From Hyphomicrobiales bacterium (GTDB lineage Bacteria > Pseudomonadota > Alphaproteobacteria > Rhizobiales > Beijerinckiaceae), in contig JAIXZF010000304.1 of assembly GCA_027489835.1 (NCBI GenBank), positions 1-5,711 of the forward strand: a DNA stretch of 5,711 bases, in the 5' to 3' direction. This document shows, piece by piece, positions 1 through 5,711 of this stretch. The position numbers and the translations under genes were made by a program. A model generated the notes under the pieces. That model saw only the letters and a list, made by a program, of their open reading frames with translations. It was not told the DNA's origin and made no database searches. Every line of letters begins with the position of its first letter. The stretch's first letter is position 1.

Positions 1-426
1 CTGTGGCTCGGCCTCGGCGATGCCGCCAAGATCATGGTGATCTGGTTCTCGGCCTTCGTGCCCTCGGTCATCAACGCCTTCACCGGCGTGCGCAACATCG
101 ACCGGCCGATGCTGGAAGCCGCGCGCATGCTGGGCACGCCGCGCTGGCGCATGGTGCGCGAGGTGATCGTCCCAGCCGCCGCGCCGATGATCTTCACGGG
201 GCTGAGGCTCTCGCTGCAGGCGAGCTGGACGACGCTGGTGGCGGCCGAGCTCGTCGGGGCGCTCGTCGGCGTCGGCTTCGTCCTCAACATGGCCCAGCAG
301 GACATCTATCCCGGCATGATCCTGGTCGGGATGCTCACGGTCGGCCTGCTGGGCTGGGCCACCACGATGCTGCTCGGCCTGGCCGAGCGCCGGGCGCTGG
401 CCTGGAACGTGGCGGCGAGGGATTGA
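1..426 (+). CDS. ABC transporter permease, SsuC/TauC type (3' part only)
   Basis: This is the C-terminal 141 residues of an inner-membrane permease of a binding-protein-dependent importer; the 5' part lies before the window. The reading frame is open from base 1. A complete EAA loop, the cytoplasmic helix that docks on the ATPase, is visible: E39-A40-A41, three residues, G45, nine residues, then V55-x-V57-P58 (residue 1 is the first codon of the window). Hydrophobic stretches around residues 11-27 and 72-95 and near 104-122 fit the last membrane segments of the BPD_transp_1 fold. It aligns without gaps to the C-terminal half of the next gene (56 identities over 128 positions by hand count), so the two are paralogues. 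They probably form a heterodimeric channel. Substrate class (sulfonate/taurine/nitrate type) is inferred from family resemblance and neighbours. Confidence 0.9.
   Translation: MWLGLGDAAKIMVIWFSAFVPSVINAFTGVRNIDRPMLEAARMLGTPRWRMVREVIVPAAAPMIFTGLRLSLQASWTTLVAAELVGALVGVGFVLNMAQQDIYPGMILVGMLTVGLLGWATTMLLGLAERRALAWNVAARD
417..422 (+). promoter_or_regulatory. Ribosome binding site of the second permease
   Basis: GAGGGA lies 8 nt before the ATG at 431 and inside the last codons of the upstream permease gene. It supports that start and tight coupling of the two permease genes, whose coding regions are only 4 nt apart. Confidence 0.6.
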
Positions 427-430
427 GCCG

Positions 431-1219
431 ATGAACGGCCGGCCGCTCAGCTTCCGGGAAAGCGCCCTGCTCGGCCTGCTCGGCCTCGCCGGCTTCATCG
501 GCCTATGGAGCTTCCTCTCCATCTCCGGCATCGTCCCCCGCCAGTTCCTGCCGACGCCGCTCGACGTCGCCAGCCGCTTCGCGCAGCTGCTGACCTCGCC
601 CTTCGCGGGCGCGACGCTGCCCGTCCATCTCGCGTCCAGCTTCAGGCGCTACGCCTATGGCGTTCTGCTGGCCGCCGGCATCGGCGTGCCGCTCGGCCTG
701 CTGATGGGCTGGTTCCGCCTGCTCGACGACATCGTCACCCCGATCTTCGACGGGCTCCGCTTCATCGCGCCGATCGCCTGGGTGCCGTTCGCGGCGCTGT
801 GGTTCGGCACGGGCATCGGCGGGCCGGTGATGATCATCTTCGCCGGCGCCTTCCCGCCCTGCCTCATCAACGCCTATCGCGGCGCGCGCTTCGTGGAGCC
901 CAGGCTGATCGAGGCTGGCCGGATGCTGGGAACGCCGAGCTCGCGCATGATCCTCGAGGTGCTGCTGCCTGCTGCCATCCCCTCGATCATCGCGGGGCTC
1001 AGGGTCTCGGCGGGGCTGGGCTGGCAATCGCTGGTCGGCGCCGAGCTGATCGTCGCCGCCGCGGGCGTGGGCTTTCTCATGGTGCAGGCGCAGGGCTCCG
1101 TGCAGACCACCACGGTGATGGTCGGAATGATCGCGATCGGGCTGGTGGGGATGCTGATCGACGTGCTGCTCAGGCAGGGCGAGGCGTGGCTGCGCCGCCG
1201 GCGCGGCCTTGAAGCTTGA
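431..1219 (+). CDS. ABC transporter permease, SsuC/TauC type (second subunit)
   Basis: This is a complete 262-residue inner-membrane permease, a usual length for the SsuC/TauC family. Membrane segments are expected at about residues 11-31, 74-94, 104-124, 128-147, 183-210 and 226-247. The EAA loop is present: E161-A162-G163, G167, then V177-x-L179-P180, matching the EAA-x3-G-x9-I-x-LP pattern with Gly in the third place. The C-terminus is basic (four consecutive Arg near 255-258), consistent with a cytoplasmic end. It follows the first permease by 4 nt and precedes the ATPase by 10 nt. Most Ssu/Tau systems use one permease as a homodimer, so two adjacent divergent paralogues point to a heterodimeric pore. 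The imported compound cannot be deduced from the sequence. Confidence 0.93.
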   Translation: MNGRPLSFRESALLGLLGLAGFIGLWSFLSISGIVPRQFLPTPLDVASRFAQLLTSPFAGATLPVHLASSFRRYAYGVLLAAGIGVPLGLLMGWFRLLDDIVTPIFDGLRFIAPIAWVPFAALWFGTGIGGPVMIIFAGAFPPCLINAYRGARFVEPRLIEAGRMLGTPSSRMILEVLLPAAIPSIIAGLRVSAGLGWQSLVGAELIVAAAGVGFLMVQAQGSVQTTTVMVGMIAIGLVGMLIDVLLRQGEAWLRRRRGLEA

Positions 1220-1223
1220 AGGA
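1218..1223 (+). promoter_or_regulatory. Ribosome binding site deciding the ATPase start
   Basis: GAAGGA ends 6 nt before the ATG at 1230. This favours ATG 1230 over the in-frame TTG at 1209, which would put the site inside the coding region and add seven residues not expected at the N-terminus of this family. Confidence 0.65.
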
Positions 1224-1229
1224 CAACCC

Positions 1230-2027
1230 ATGGGCTCGATCAGCTTCAGGAATGTCGACAAGGTCTTCGGCCCGGCGACGGGCGGGGTGAAGGCGCTCGA
1301 CGACATCAACCTCGAGATCGCCGACAAGGAGTTCGTGGCCATCGTCGGGCCGTCCGGCTGCGGCAAGACAACCTGCCTGCGCATGGTCGCCGGCTTCGAG
1401 CCCGCGACCTCGGGCGTGGTCAGCGTCAATGGCCGCGCGGTCACAGAGCCGGGCCCCGACCGGGCCGTGGTGTTCCAGCAATTCGCGCTGTTTCCATGGA
1501 AGACCGTGCGCCAGAACATCGACCTCGGCCTGCGCAACAAGAACCTGCCCATCGGCGAGCGCAACGACCTCATCGCCAGCGCGCTCAAGCTGATGAGCCT
1601 GGAGAGCCACGCTGACGCCTTCCCGCATCAGCTCTCCGGCGGCATGCAGCAGCGCGTCGCCATCGCCCGCGCCTATGTGCTCGACCCGGTCGTGCTGCTG
1701 ATGGATGAGCCCTTCGGCGCGCTCGACGCGCAGACCCGCGTGGTCATGCAGGAGGAGCTGGTGCGCCTGGCGCGCCGCAATCCGCGCACCGTGCTGTTCA
1801 TCACCCACGCGGTCGAGGAAGCGGTCTATCTGGCGGACCGGGTGGCGATCATGACGCGCCGTCCGGGCCGCATCAAGGAGGTGCTCGACATCCGCGCCAT
1901 CCGCGAGGCCGAGGGCTGGGACAGCCATGCACGCATCGAGGACGTGATGGACCTCGAATCCTTCGTCCATCTGCGCACGCATATCTGGAAATCGCTGCGT
2001 GAAGAGAAGGACTTCCAGCATGTCTGA
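1230..2027 (+). CDS. ABC transporter ATP-binding protein, SsuB/TauB type
   Basis: This 265-residue cytoplasmic ATPase powers the importer formed with the two upstream permeases. All nucleotide-binding motifs are intact: Walker A GPSGCGKTT at 40-48 with K46, the Q-loop at Q83, the signature LSGGMQQR at 135-142, Walker B ending in D159-E160, the D-loop around D166 and the switch His H193 (ITHAVEEA). The FPW after the Q-loop and the overall length match the nitrate/sulfonate/taurine ATPase group (SsuB/TauB/NrtD-like). After the ATPase core (about residue 215) comes a roughly 50-residue tail with no separate regulatory domain. Its stop codon overlaps the start of the aminotransferase gene by 8 nt. 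Nothing looks degenerate. The function as an import ATPase is very secure; the substrate is not. Confidence 0.96.
   Translation: MGSISFRNVDKVFGPATGGVKALDDINLEIADKEFVAIVGPSGCGKTTCLRMVAGFEPATSGVVSVNGRAVTEPGPDRAVVFQQFALFPWKTVRQNIDLGLRNKNLPIGERNDLIASALKLMSLESHADAFPHQLSGGMQQRVAIARAYVLDPVVLLMDEPFGALDAQTRVVMQEELVRLARRNPRTVLFITHAVEEAVYLADRVAIMTRRPGRIKEVLDIRAIREAEGWDSHARIEDVMDLESFVHLRTHIWKSLREEKDFQHV
2005..2011 (+). promoter_or_regulatory. Ribosome binding site deciding the aminotransferase start
   Basis: AGAAGGA sits 8 nt before ATG 2020, inside the last codons of the ATPase gene. It supports ATG 2020 rather than the in-frame GTG at 1999, and suggests translational coupling across the 8-nt overlap. 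Confidence 0.65.
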
Positions 2028-3288
2028 GCCGGACACTGCGATGGGGCGGTGCCTGACGCGCGACCTGACCGAGCCCGAGCCGATCCCGGAGGCGGGCATT
2101 GCCCGCGCCGTCGAGCTGATGCGGTCGGGACGGCTGTTCCGTTATGGCGAGATGGGCGCGGACCAGCTCGATGCTTCGCTGCTGGAGCAGGAATTCGCGG
2201 CATTCGTCGGCCGACGATACTGCGTCGCGGTCAATTCGGGCGGGGGGGCGCTGTTCCTCGCGCTCAAGGTGGCGGGCGTGCGTCCGGGCGATCCGGTGCT
2301 CGTCAACGGCTTCACGCTGGCGCCCGTTCCCGGCGCGATCCTCCATGCCGGCGGGCGGCCCGTCATCGTTGAGATCGGCCGCGACTACGTGATCGACACC
2401 GAAGATCTGAGGCGCAAGGCCAGGGCGTCGGGCGCCAAGGTGCTGCTGCTCTCGCACATGCGCGGGCACCTCGCCGACATGGACGCGGTGATGGCAGCCG
2501 CCGAGGAATGCGGCCTCGCCGTGATCGAGGACTGTGCCCATTCGCTCTGCGCGTCCTGGAACGGCAAGACCATCGGCACCTTCGGCGTCGCCGCGGCGTT
2601 CAGCGCGCAGACCTACAAGCATCTCAACGCCGGCGAGGGCGGCTTCCTCGTGCTCGATGACGATGCCATGGCGGCGCGCGCCATCCTGCATGCCGGCAGC
2701 TACATGCTGCACGGGCAGCATCTCAGCTCACCCGGCGCGGAGGCGCTCGAGGCCGCGAGCGCCCATACGCCCAATTTCAGCATGAGGATGACGGCGCTGG
2801 CCGCGGCCCTTCTGCGCCCCCAGCTCGCGGAGCTGCCCCGCCGCGCCCGGCGCTGGAACGAGATCCATGACCGGATCGCGGAGGGGCTCAGGCGAAGCCA
2901 GTTCGTGCATGTGCCGGCCCGCGCCGGCGCGCAGCACTTCTCGGCGACCTCGGTGCAGTTCTCGCTGCCCCTGTTCGACGCCGGCGAGATCCACGAGGTG
3001 CTGGCGCTCGCCAAGGCGCGCGGCCTGCCGATCAAATGGTTCGGTGCCGACAGCCAGATCGGCTTCACCAGCGCGCCGCGCCATTGGGCCTATGCGGGCC
3101 AGCAGGGCGAGCTCGCCGCGACCCACGCGGTGCTGGCCGGGCTGTGCGACATCCGCACGCCTGTCACGCTCACGGACATGGAATGCGACCTCATCGCCGA
3201 AATCGTGCGCGATGCGGTCGAAACCGTCACGGCCAAGGATGCCGCGGCGGCAAGGAACGGACCGACCCAGGCAAGGGCGGCCTCATGA
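2020..3288 (+). CDS. DegT/DnrJ/EryC1/StrS-family PLP-dependent aminotransferase
   Basis: This is a 422-residue predicted cytoplasmic aminotransferase of fold type I. The Schiff-base lysine is K200 in FSAQTYKHLNAGEGG, with the family's GEGG block at 205-208. D171 in VIEDCAHS is the aspartate that pairs with the pyridine nitrogen, followed by H174. The phosphate-loop region reads V71-N-S-G-G-G-A-L78, where most members have S-G-T-x-A-L. Known members mostly aminate keto-sugars using glutamate or glutamine. This one departs from the usual pattern at several places (SHMRGH at 145-150 where many have a VHLYGQ-like block) and belongs to no subgroup I can name. The last 15-20 residues are Ala-rich and probably disordered. 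It lies between the transporter ATPase and the binding protein, so its substrate is likely related to the imported compound. The family assignment is firm; the reaction is unknown. Confidence 0.9.
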   Translation: MSEPDTAMGRCLTRDLTEPEPIPEAGIARAVELMRSGRLFRYGEMGADQLDASLLEQEFAAFVGRRYCVAVNSGGGALFLALKVAGVRPGDPVLVNGFTLAPVPGAILHAGGRPVIVEIGRDYVIDTEDLRRKARASGAKVLLLSHMRGHLADMDAVMAAAEECGLAVIEDCAHSLCASWNGKTIGTFGVAAAFSAQTYKHLNAGEGGFLVLDDDAMAARAILHAGSYMLHGQHLSSPGAEALEAASAHTPNFSMRMTALAAALLRPQLAELPRRARRWNEIHDRIAEGLRRSQFVHVPARAGAQHFSATSVQFSLPLFDAGEIHEVLALAKARGLPIKWFGADSQIGFTSAPRHWAYAGQQGELAATHAVLAGLCDIRTPVTLTDMECDLIAEIVRDAVETVTAKDAAAARNGPTQARAAS

Positions 3289-3314
3289 CAACCACAGGGA
3301 GAGACGGACCATGA
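3285..3314 (+). other. Possible nine-codon bridging ORF
   Basis: An ATG at 3285 overlaps the aminotransferase stop (ATGA, 3285-3288) and opens a nine-codon frame reading MTTTGRDGP. Its TGA (3312-3314) overlaps the start of the binding-protein gene, again as ATGA (3311-3314). AAGGG at 3273-3277 is 7 nt upstream. It could pass terminating ribosomes on to the binding-protein start, or it may be chance, since the binding protein has its own good ribosome binding site. The peptide itself probably has no function. Confidence 0.25.
3297..3302 (+). promoter_or_regulatory. Ribosome binding site of the binding protein
   Basis: GGGAGA, 8 nt before ATG 3311, lies in the 22-nt gap after the aminotransferase gene. 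It fixes the start directly in front of the signal peptide. Confidence 0.65.
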
Positions 3315-4366
3315 AACGGATTCTTGCAGGATTGGCGCTGGCGGCCTCGCTGGCGGTCGGCGCAAACGGCGCGGCGCAGGCTCAGGCGCCGGCCCCGATC
3401 GGCGTCAGCTACCAGCCCTCGCTCTACTGGGCGCTGCCCTTCCATTACGCCAACGTGAAGGGCTGGTGGAAGGATGTGGGCCTCGCGCCGAACTTCAGCA
3501 CCTTCCCGGCCGGGGCCCCGCAGATCGCGGCGGCGCCGTCCAAGTCGTGGGATGTCGGCGGCACGGGCTCGGTCCCGGCAGTGCTGGGCGCTGTGCGCTT
3601 CAACATCCTGACCATCGGCATCACCAACGACGAATCCAAGACCAACGCCATGATGGTGCGGGGCGACAAGTTCGATGCGATCAAGGCCAATCCGGCCTCG
3701 CTGAAGGGCCAGCGCCTGCTGCTGACGACCAACTCCACGGTCGACTACGCCTCGCGCAAATGCCTCGTGAAGATGGGCCTCGCCGCCAACGACATGCAGT
3801 TCGTCAATCTGGGCCAGGCGCAGATCATCACGGCGCTGACCTCGAACAATGGCGACATCGCCGGCGTGTGGGCGCCGAACACCTACACGCTCGAGGAGCG
3901 CGCCAACGCCAGGTATCTGTGCTCGGGCGCCGATGCCGACGCCATCGTTCCCGGCGCGCTGATCGTGCGCGGCGACTTCGCCAAGGAGAGGCCGGACGAC
4001 GTGGCGAAGTTCCTCGCCGTGTTCCTGCGCGGCTGGTCCTGGGCCAAGGCCAACCCGGCCGAGGCGCGCACGCTGGCGCTCGATTTCTACAAGCAGGGCG
4101 GGCTCGAGGTCTCTCCCCGCGCCATGGACCAGGAATTCGCCCTCAGGCCGACATTCGGCCTCGACGAGCAGCTGAAGATCATGGCCCGCGGCGCTTCGGG
4201 CTCCACGGTCGATGGCTGGTTCTCGGAAATCGGCAAGTTCATCACCGAGGTCGGCACCATCCCGTCCAACCCGACGGCGTCGAGCTACATCACGGACGAC
4301 TTCCTCAAGCGCGTCGCCGCCGACCCGAAGCTCAAGGCCTTCGCCACCGAGTTCGACAAGAAGTGA
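3311..4366 (+). CDS. ABC transporter periplasmic substrate-binding protein, SsuA/TauA (NMT1-like) type
   Basis: This 351-residue exported protein captures the substrate in the periplasm and delivers it to the permeases encoded upstream. The N-terminus is a typical Sec signal peptide: K2-R3, a hydrophobic core at about 4-18, and a cleavage site near A24 (AQA) or A26. No lipobox cysteine is present, so it should be soluble. The mature protein starts with the family's opening strand (IGVSYQPS at 30-37), then AGAPQIAAA (67-75) and WDVGGTGSVPA (80-90), the region that lines the ligand site in sulfonate/taurine/nitrate binding proteins. L131-K-G-Q134 begins the second half. The mature protein has only two cysteines, C151 and C204, which could form a disulfide. 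It is slightly longer than typical SsuA/TauA proteins. Class-level function is secure, but the ligand is unknown; a small sulfonate is a guess from family and the downstream gene. Confidence 0.92.
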   Translation: MKRILAGLALAASLAVGANGAAQAQAPAPIGVSYQPSLYWALPFHYANVKGWWKDVGLAPNFSTFPAGAPQIAAAPSKSWDVGGTGSVPAVLGAVRFNILTIGITNDESKTNAMMVRGDKFDAIKANPASLKGQRLLLTTNSTVDYASRKCLVKMGLAANDMQFVNLGQAQIITALTSNNGDIAGVWAPNTYTLEERANARYLCSGADADAIVPGALIVRGDFAKERPDDVAKFLAVFLRGWSWAKANPAEARTLALDFYKQGGLEVSPRAMDQEFALRPTFGLDEQLKIMARGASGSTVDGWFSEIGKFITEVGTIPSNPTASSYITDDFLKRVAADPKLKAFATEFDKK

Positions 4367-4372
4367 GGCCTT

Positions 4373-4389
4373 GCGGGCCGCGGGCCCGC
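4373..4389 (+). other. GC-rich hairpin in the 95-nt gap after the binding-protein gene
   Basis: GCGGGCC (4373-4379) and GGCCCGC (4383-4389) are perfect inverted repeats with a 3-nt loop, starting 6 nt after the binding-protein stop. No T-run follows, so it is not a standard intrinsic terminator. It could stabilise the upstream mRNA or weaken read-through. A competing pairing exists: CCCGC 4385-4389 with GCGGG 4401-4405. A weaker stem, GGGCG 4414-4418 with CGCCC 4424-4428, lies further on. In DNA this GC-rich, such stems can arise by chance. Confidence 0.4.
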
Positions 4390-4461
4390 TCCCTGACATC
4401 GCGGGTCGCCTCCGGGCGGCCTGCGCCCACCCTTTCCGAAAGCCGCAAGGACCGCACCGCC

Positions 4462-5711
4462 ATGGCCATCACCTATCTCAAGCGCGCGGCGAAGACGCCC
4501 GAGACCGAGACCGACGCCGCCCGGGCGGTCGTGACCGAGATGCTGGCGACCATCGAGGCCGGCGGCGAGCAGGCTGTCCGGGACTATGCGCTGAAGCTCG
4601 ACAAATGGGACGGCGCCATCGTGATGACGCCCGACATGATCGCCGAGCGCACGCGCTCCATTCCCCAGAGCGTGAAGGACGACATCACCTTCGCCGCGGG
4701 CCAGGTGCGCCGTTTCGCCGAGGCGCAGCGCCACTCCGTCAGCGATTTTTCGATCGAGATCTCGCCCGGCCTGCATCTTGGCCAGAAGCTCGTGCCCGTT
4801 AACACTGCGGGCTGCTACGTGCCCACCGGCCGCTACGCCCACATCGCTTCGGCCTACATGTCGGTCGCGACGGCCAAGGCGGCAGGGGTGAAGACGGTCG
4901 TGGCCTGCTCGGCGCCCTTCCGGGGCGAGGGCATCCATCCGCATGTGCTCTACGCCATGCAGGTCGCAGGGGCCGACATCATCATGTGCCTGGGCGGCGT
5001 GCAGGCCGTGGCCGCGATGACCCATGGCCTGTTCACCGGCCAGCCCGCCGACATCATCGTGGGGCCGGGCAACAAGTTCGTGGCGGAAGCCAAGCGCATG
5101 CTGTTCGGCAAGGTCGGCATCGACGTCTTCGCAGGCCCTTCGGAAGTCGCCGTGATCGCCGACGACACCGCCGATCCGCTGATCGTCGCGACCGACCTCG
5201 TGGGCCAGGCCGAGCATGGCCATGAAAGCCCGGCCTGGCTCATCACCAATTCGAGCCGCATCGCCGATGCGGTGATGGCGCTGATGCCCGAGCTGATCGC
5301 CGCGCTGCCGCCCACCGCGCGCGACGCGGCCGGAGCCGCCTGGCGCGATTATGGCGAGGTCGTGCTGTGCGGCACGCCCGACGAGATGGTCAGCGTATCG
5401 GACCGCTATGCCTGCGAGCATCTTGAGGTGCATTGCGCCGAGCTCGACTGGTGGCATCAGAACCTGACCAATTACGGCTCGCTCTTCCTCGGCGAGGAAA
5501 CCAATGTGGCCTTCGGCGACAAGGTGTCCGGGCCGAACCACATCCTCCCGACCAAATTCGCCGCTCGCTATTCCGCCGGGCTGTCGGTCCACAAATTCCT
5601 CAAGCCGCTGACCTGGCAGAAGATGACGCGCGAGGCCTGCACGCTGGTGGCCCCCGTCTCGGCCCGCATCTCGCGGCTGGAGGGCATGGAGGCGCATGCC
5701 CGCACCTCCGA
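4462..5711 (+). CDS. Histidinol dehydrogenase-family protein, HpsN-like (3' end cut off)
   Basis: 416 residues are visible of about 430 expected; the frame is still open at the window end. HisD-family enzymes are zinc- and NAD-dependent and oxidise a primary alcohol to a carboxylate in two steps. By comparison with E. coli HisD, the zinc ligands are Q249, H252, D353 and H412, the catalytic acid/base pair is E319-H320, and the substrate contacts S227, H360 and E407 are all present. The GPGN block is at 201-204. The short N-terminus (MAITYLKRA), GRYAHIASA (123-131) and YGSLFLGEET (338-347) resemble, from memory, HpsN-type sulfopropanediol 3-dehydrogenases rather than biosynthetic HisD. There are no other his genes here. 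Automated annotation would probably call it hisD. It starts at ATG 4462, with AAGGA 10 nt upstream (slightly long spacing). Family is certain; substrate is inferred to be a catabolic hydroxy- or amino-alcohol, perhaps a sulfonate. Confidence 0.9.
   Translation, partial: MAITYLKRAAKTPETETDAARAVVTEMLATIEAGGEQAVRDYALKLDKWDGAIVMTPDMIAERTRSIPQSVKDDITFAAGQVRRFAEAQRHSVSDFSIEISPGLHLGQKLVPVNTAGCYVPTGRYAHIASAYMSVATAKAAGVKTVVACSAPFRGEGIHPHVLYAMQVAGADIIMCLGGVQAVAAMTHGLFTGQPADIIVGPGNKFVAEAKRMLFGKVGIDVFAGPSEVAVIADDTADPLIVATDLVGQAEHGHESPAWLITNSSRIADAVMALMPELIAALPPTARDAAGAAWRDYGEVVLCGTPDEMVSVSDRYACEHLEVHCAELDWWHQNLTNYGSLFLGEETNVAFGDKVSGPNHILPTKFAARYSAGLSVHKFLKPLTWQKMTREACTLVAPVSARISRLEGMEAHARTS

Noticed and set aside
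1209..1229. TTG 1209 as the ATPase start
   Set aside because: It would add seven residues and overlap the permease stop, while ATG 1230 has GAAGGA at the proper distance.
1999..2019. GTG 1999 as the aminotransferase start
   Set aside because: ATG 2020 has AGAAGGA 8 nt upstream; the extra seven residues are not needed.
503..2099. Two long - strand open frames (503-1588 and 1170-2099) opposite permease and ATPase genes
   Set aside because: They show shadow composition only. The + strand carries the EAA loop and all ATPase motifs.
2242..2248. Run of seven G in the aminotransferase gene as a phase-variation or sequencing-error site
   Set aside because: The frame is intact on both sides and encodes the expected glycine-rich phosphate-loop region. 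Seven G is unremarkable in DNA this GC-rich, though it is where I would check the read data.
2867..3310. N-terminal extension of the binding-protein frame back to 2867
   Set aside because: The extension is an Arg/Ser-rich shadow of the aminotransferase gene. The ATG at 3311 starts a clean signal peptide.
4373..4389. Hairpin as an intrinsic terminator
   Set aside because: No T-tract follows the stem (the next bases are TCCCTGACAT), so Rho-independent termination is not supported.
3227..4399. Long - strand open frame (about 390 codons) opposite the binding-protein gene
   Set aside because: Low-complexity Arg/Gly/His-rich translation with no domain pattern; the + strand frame has a signal peptide and family motifs.
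4285..5697. Long open frame of about 470 codons on the - strand opposite the HisD-like gene
   Set aside because: It is Arg/His/Gly/Asp-rich with no recognisable motif, and it lies opposite a gene with full catalytic signatures. It is a typical shadow frame in GC-rich DNA.
4462..5711. The HisD-family gene as histidine-biosynthetic hisD
   Set aside because: There are no other his genes in the window, the N-terminus and the 118-133 region differ from biosynthetic HisD, and it follows a transporter/aminotransferase operon. This remains to be settled by phylogeny.

Overview
The window is a single-strand, tightly packed, GC-rich stretch (mid to high 60s % GC by eye) with third-position G/C codon use. 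This fits an alphaproteobacterium of the Hyphomicrobiales type (Bosea/Bradyrhizobium/Methylobacterium-like). That placement rests on composition and gene style only. All six genes lie on the + strand, and both ends of the window cut through a gene.

Layout: (1) 1-426, the 3' end of an ABC permease. (2) 431-1219, a second, paralogous permease. (3) 1230-2027, the ABC ATPase. (4) 2020-3288, a DegT/DnrJ/EryC1/StrS-type PLP aminotransferase overlapping the ATPase gene by 8 nt. (5) 3311-4366, a periplasmic substrate-binding protein with a signal peptide. (6) After a 95-nt gap carrying a GC-rich hairpin, 4462-5711 holds a histidinol-dehydrogenase-family enzyme cut off near its C-terminus by the window end. 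The first five genes are separated by at most 22 nt, so they almost certainly form one operon. The sixth may be read through or attenuated at the hairpin. The promoter is not in the window.

The transporter belongs to the sulfonate/taurine/nitrate (SsuABC/TauABC-like) class, with two different permease subunits. The last gene keeps every zinc and catalytic residue of HisD, but its sequence style resembles HpsN-like sulfopropanediol 3-dehydrogenases more than biosynthetic HisD. Together with an aminotransferase embedded in the operon, this suggests uptake and catabolism of a small polar amino alcohol or hydroxy-sulfonate: import, oxidation of the primary alcohol to a carboxylate by the HisD-like enzyme, and amino-group transfer by the PLP enzyme. 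The substrate cannot be read from the sequence. No RNA genes, mobile elements, CRISPR arrays or clear promoters were seen.
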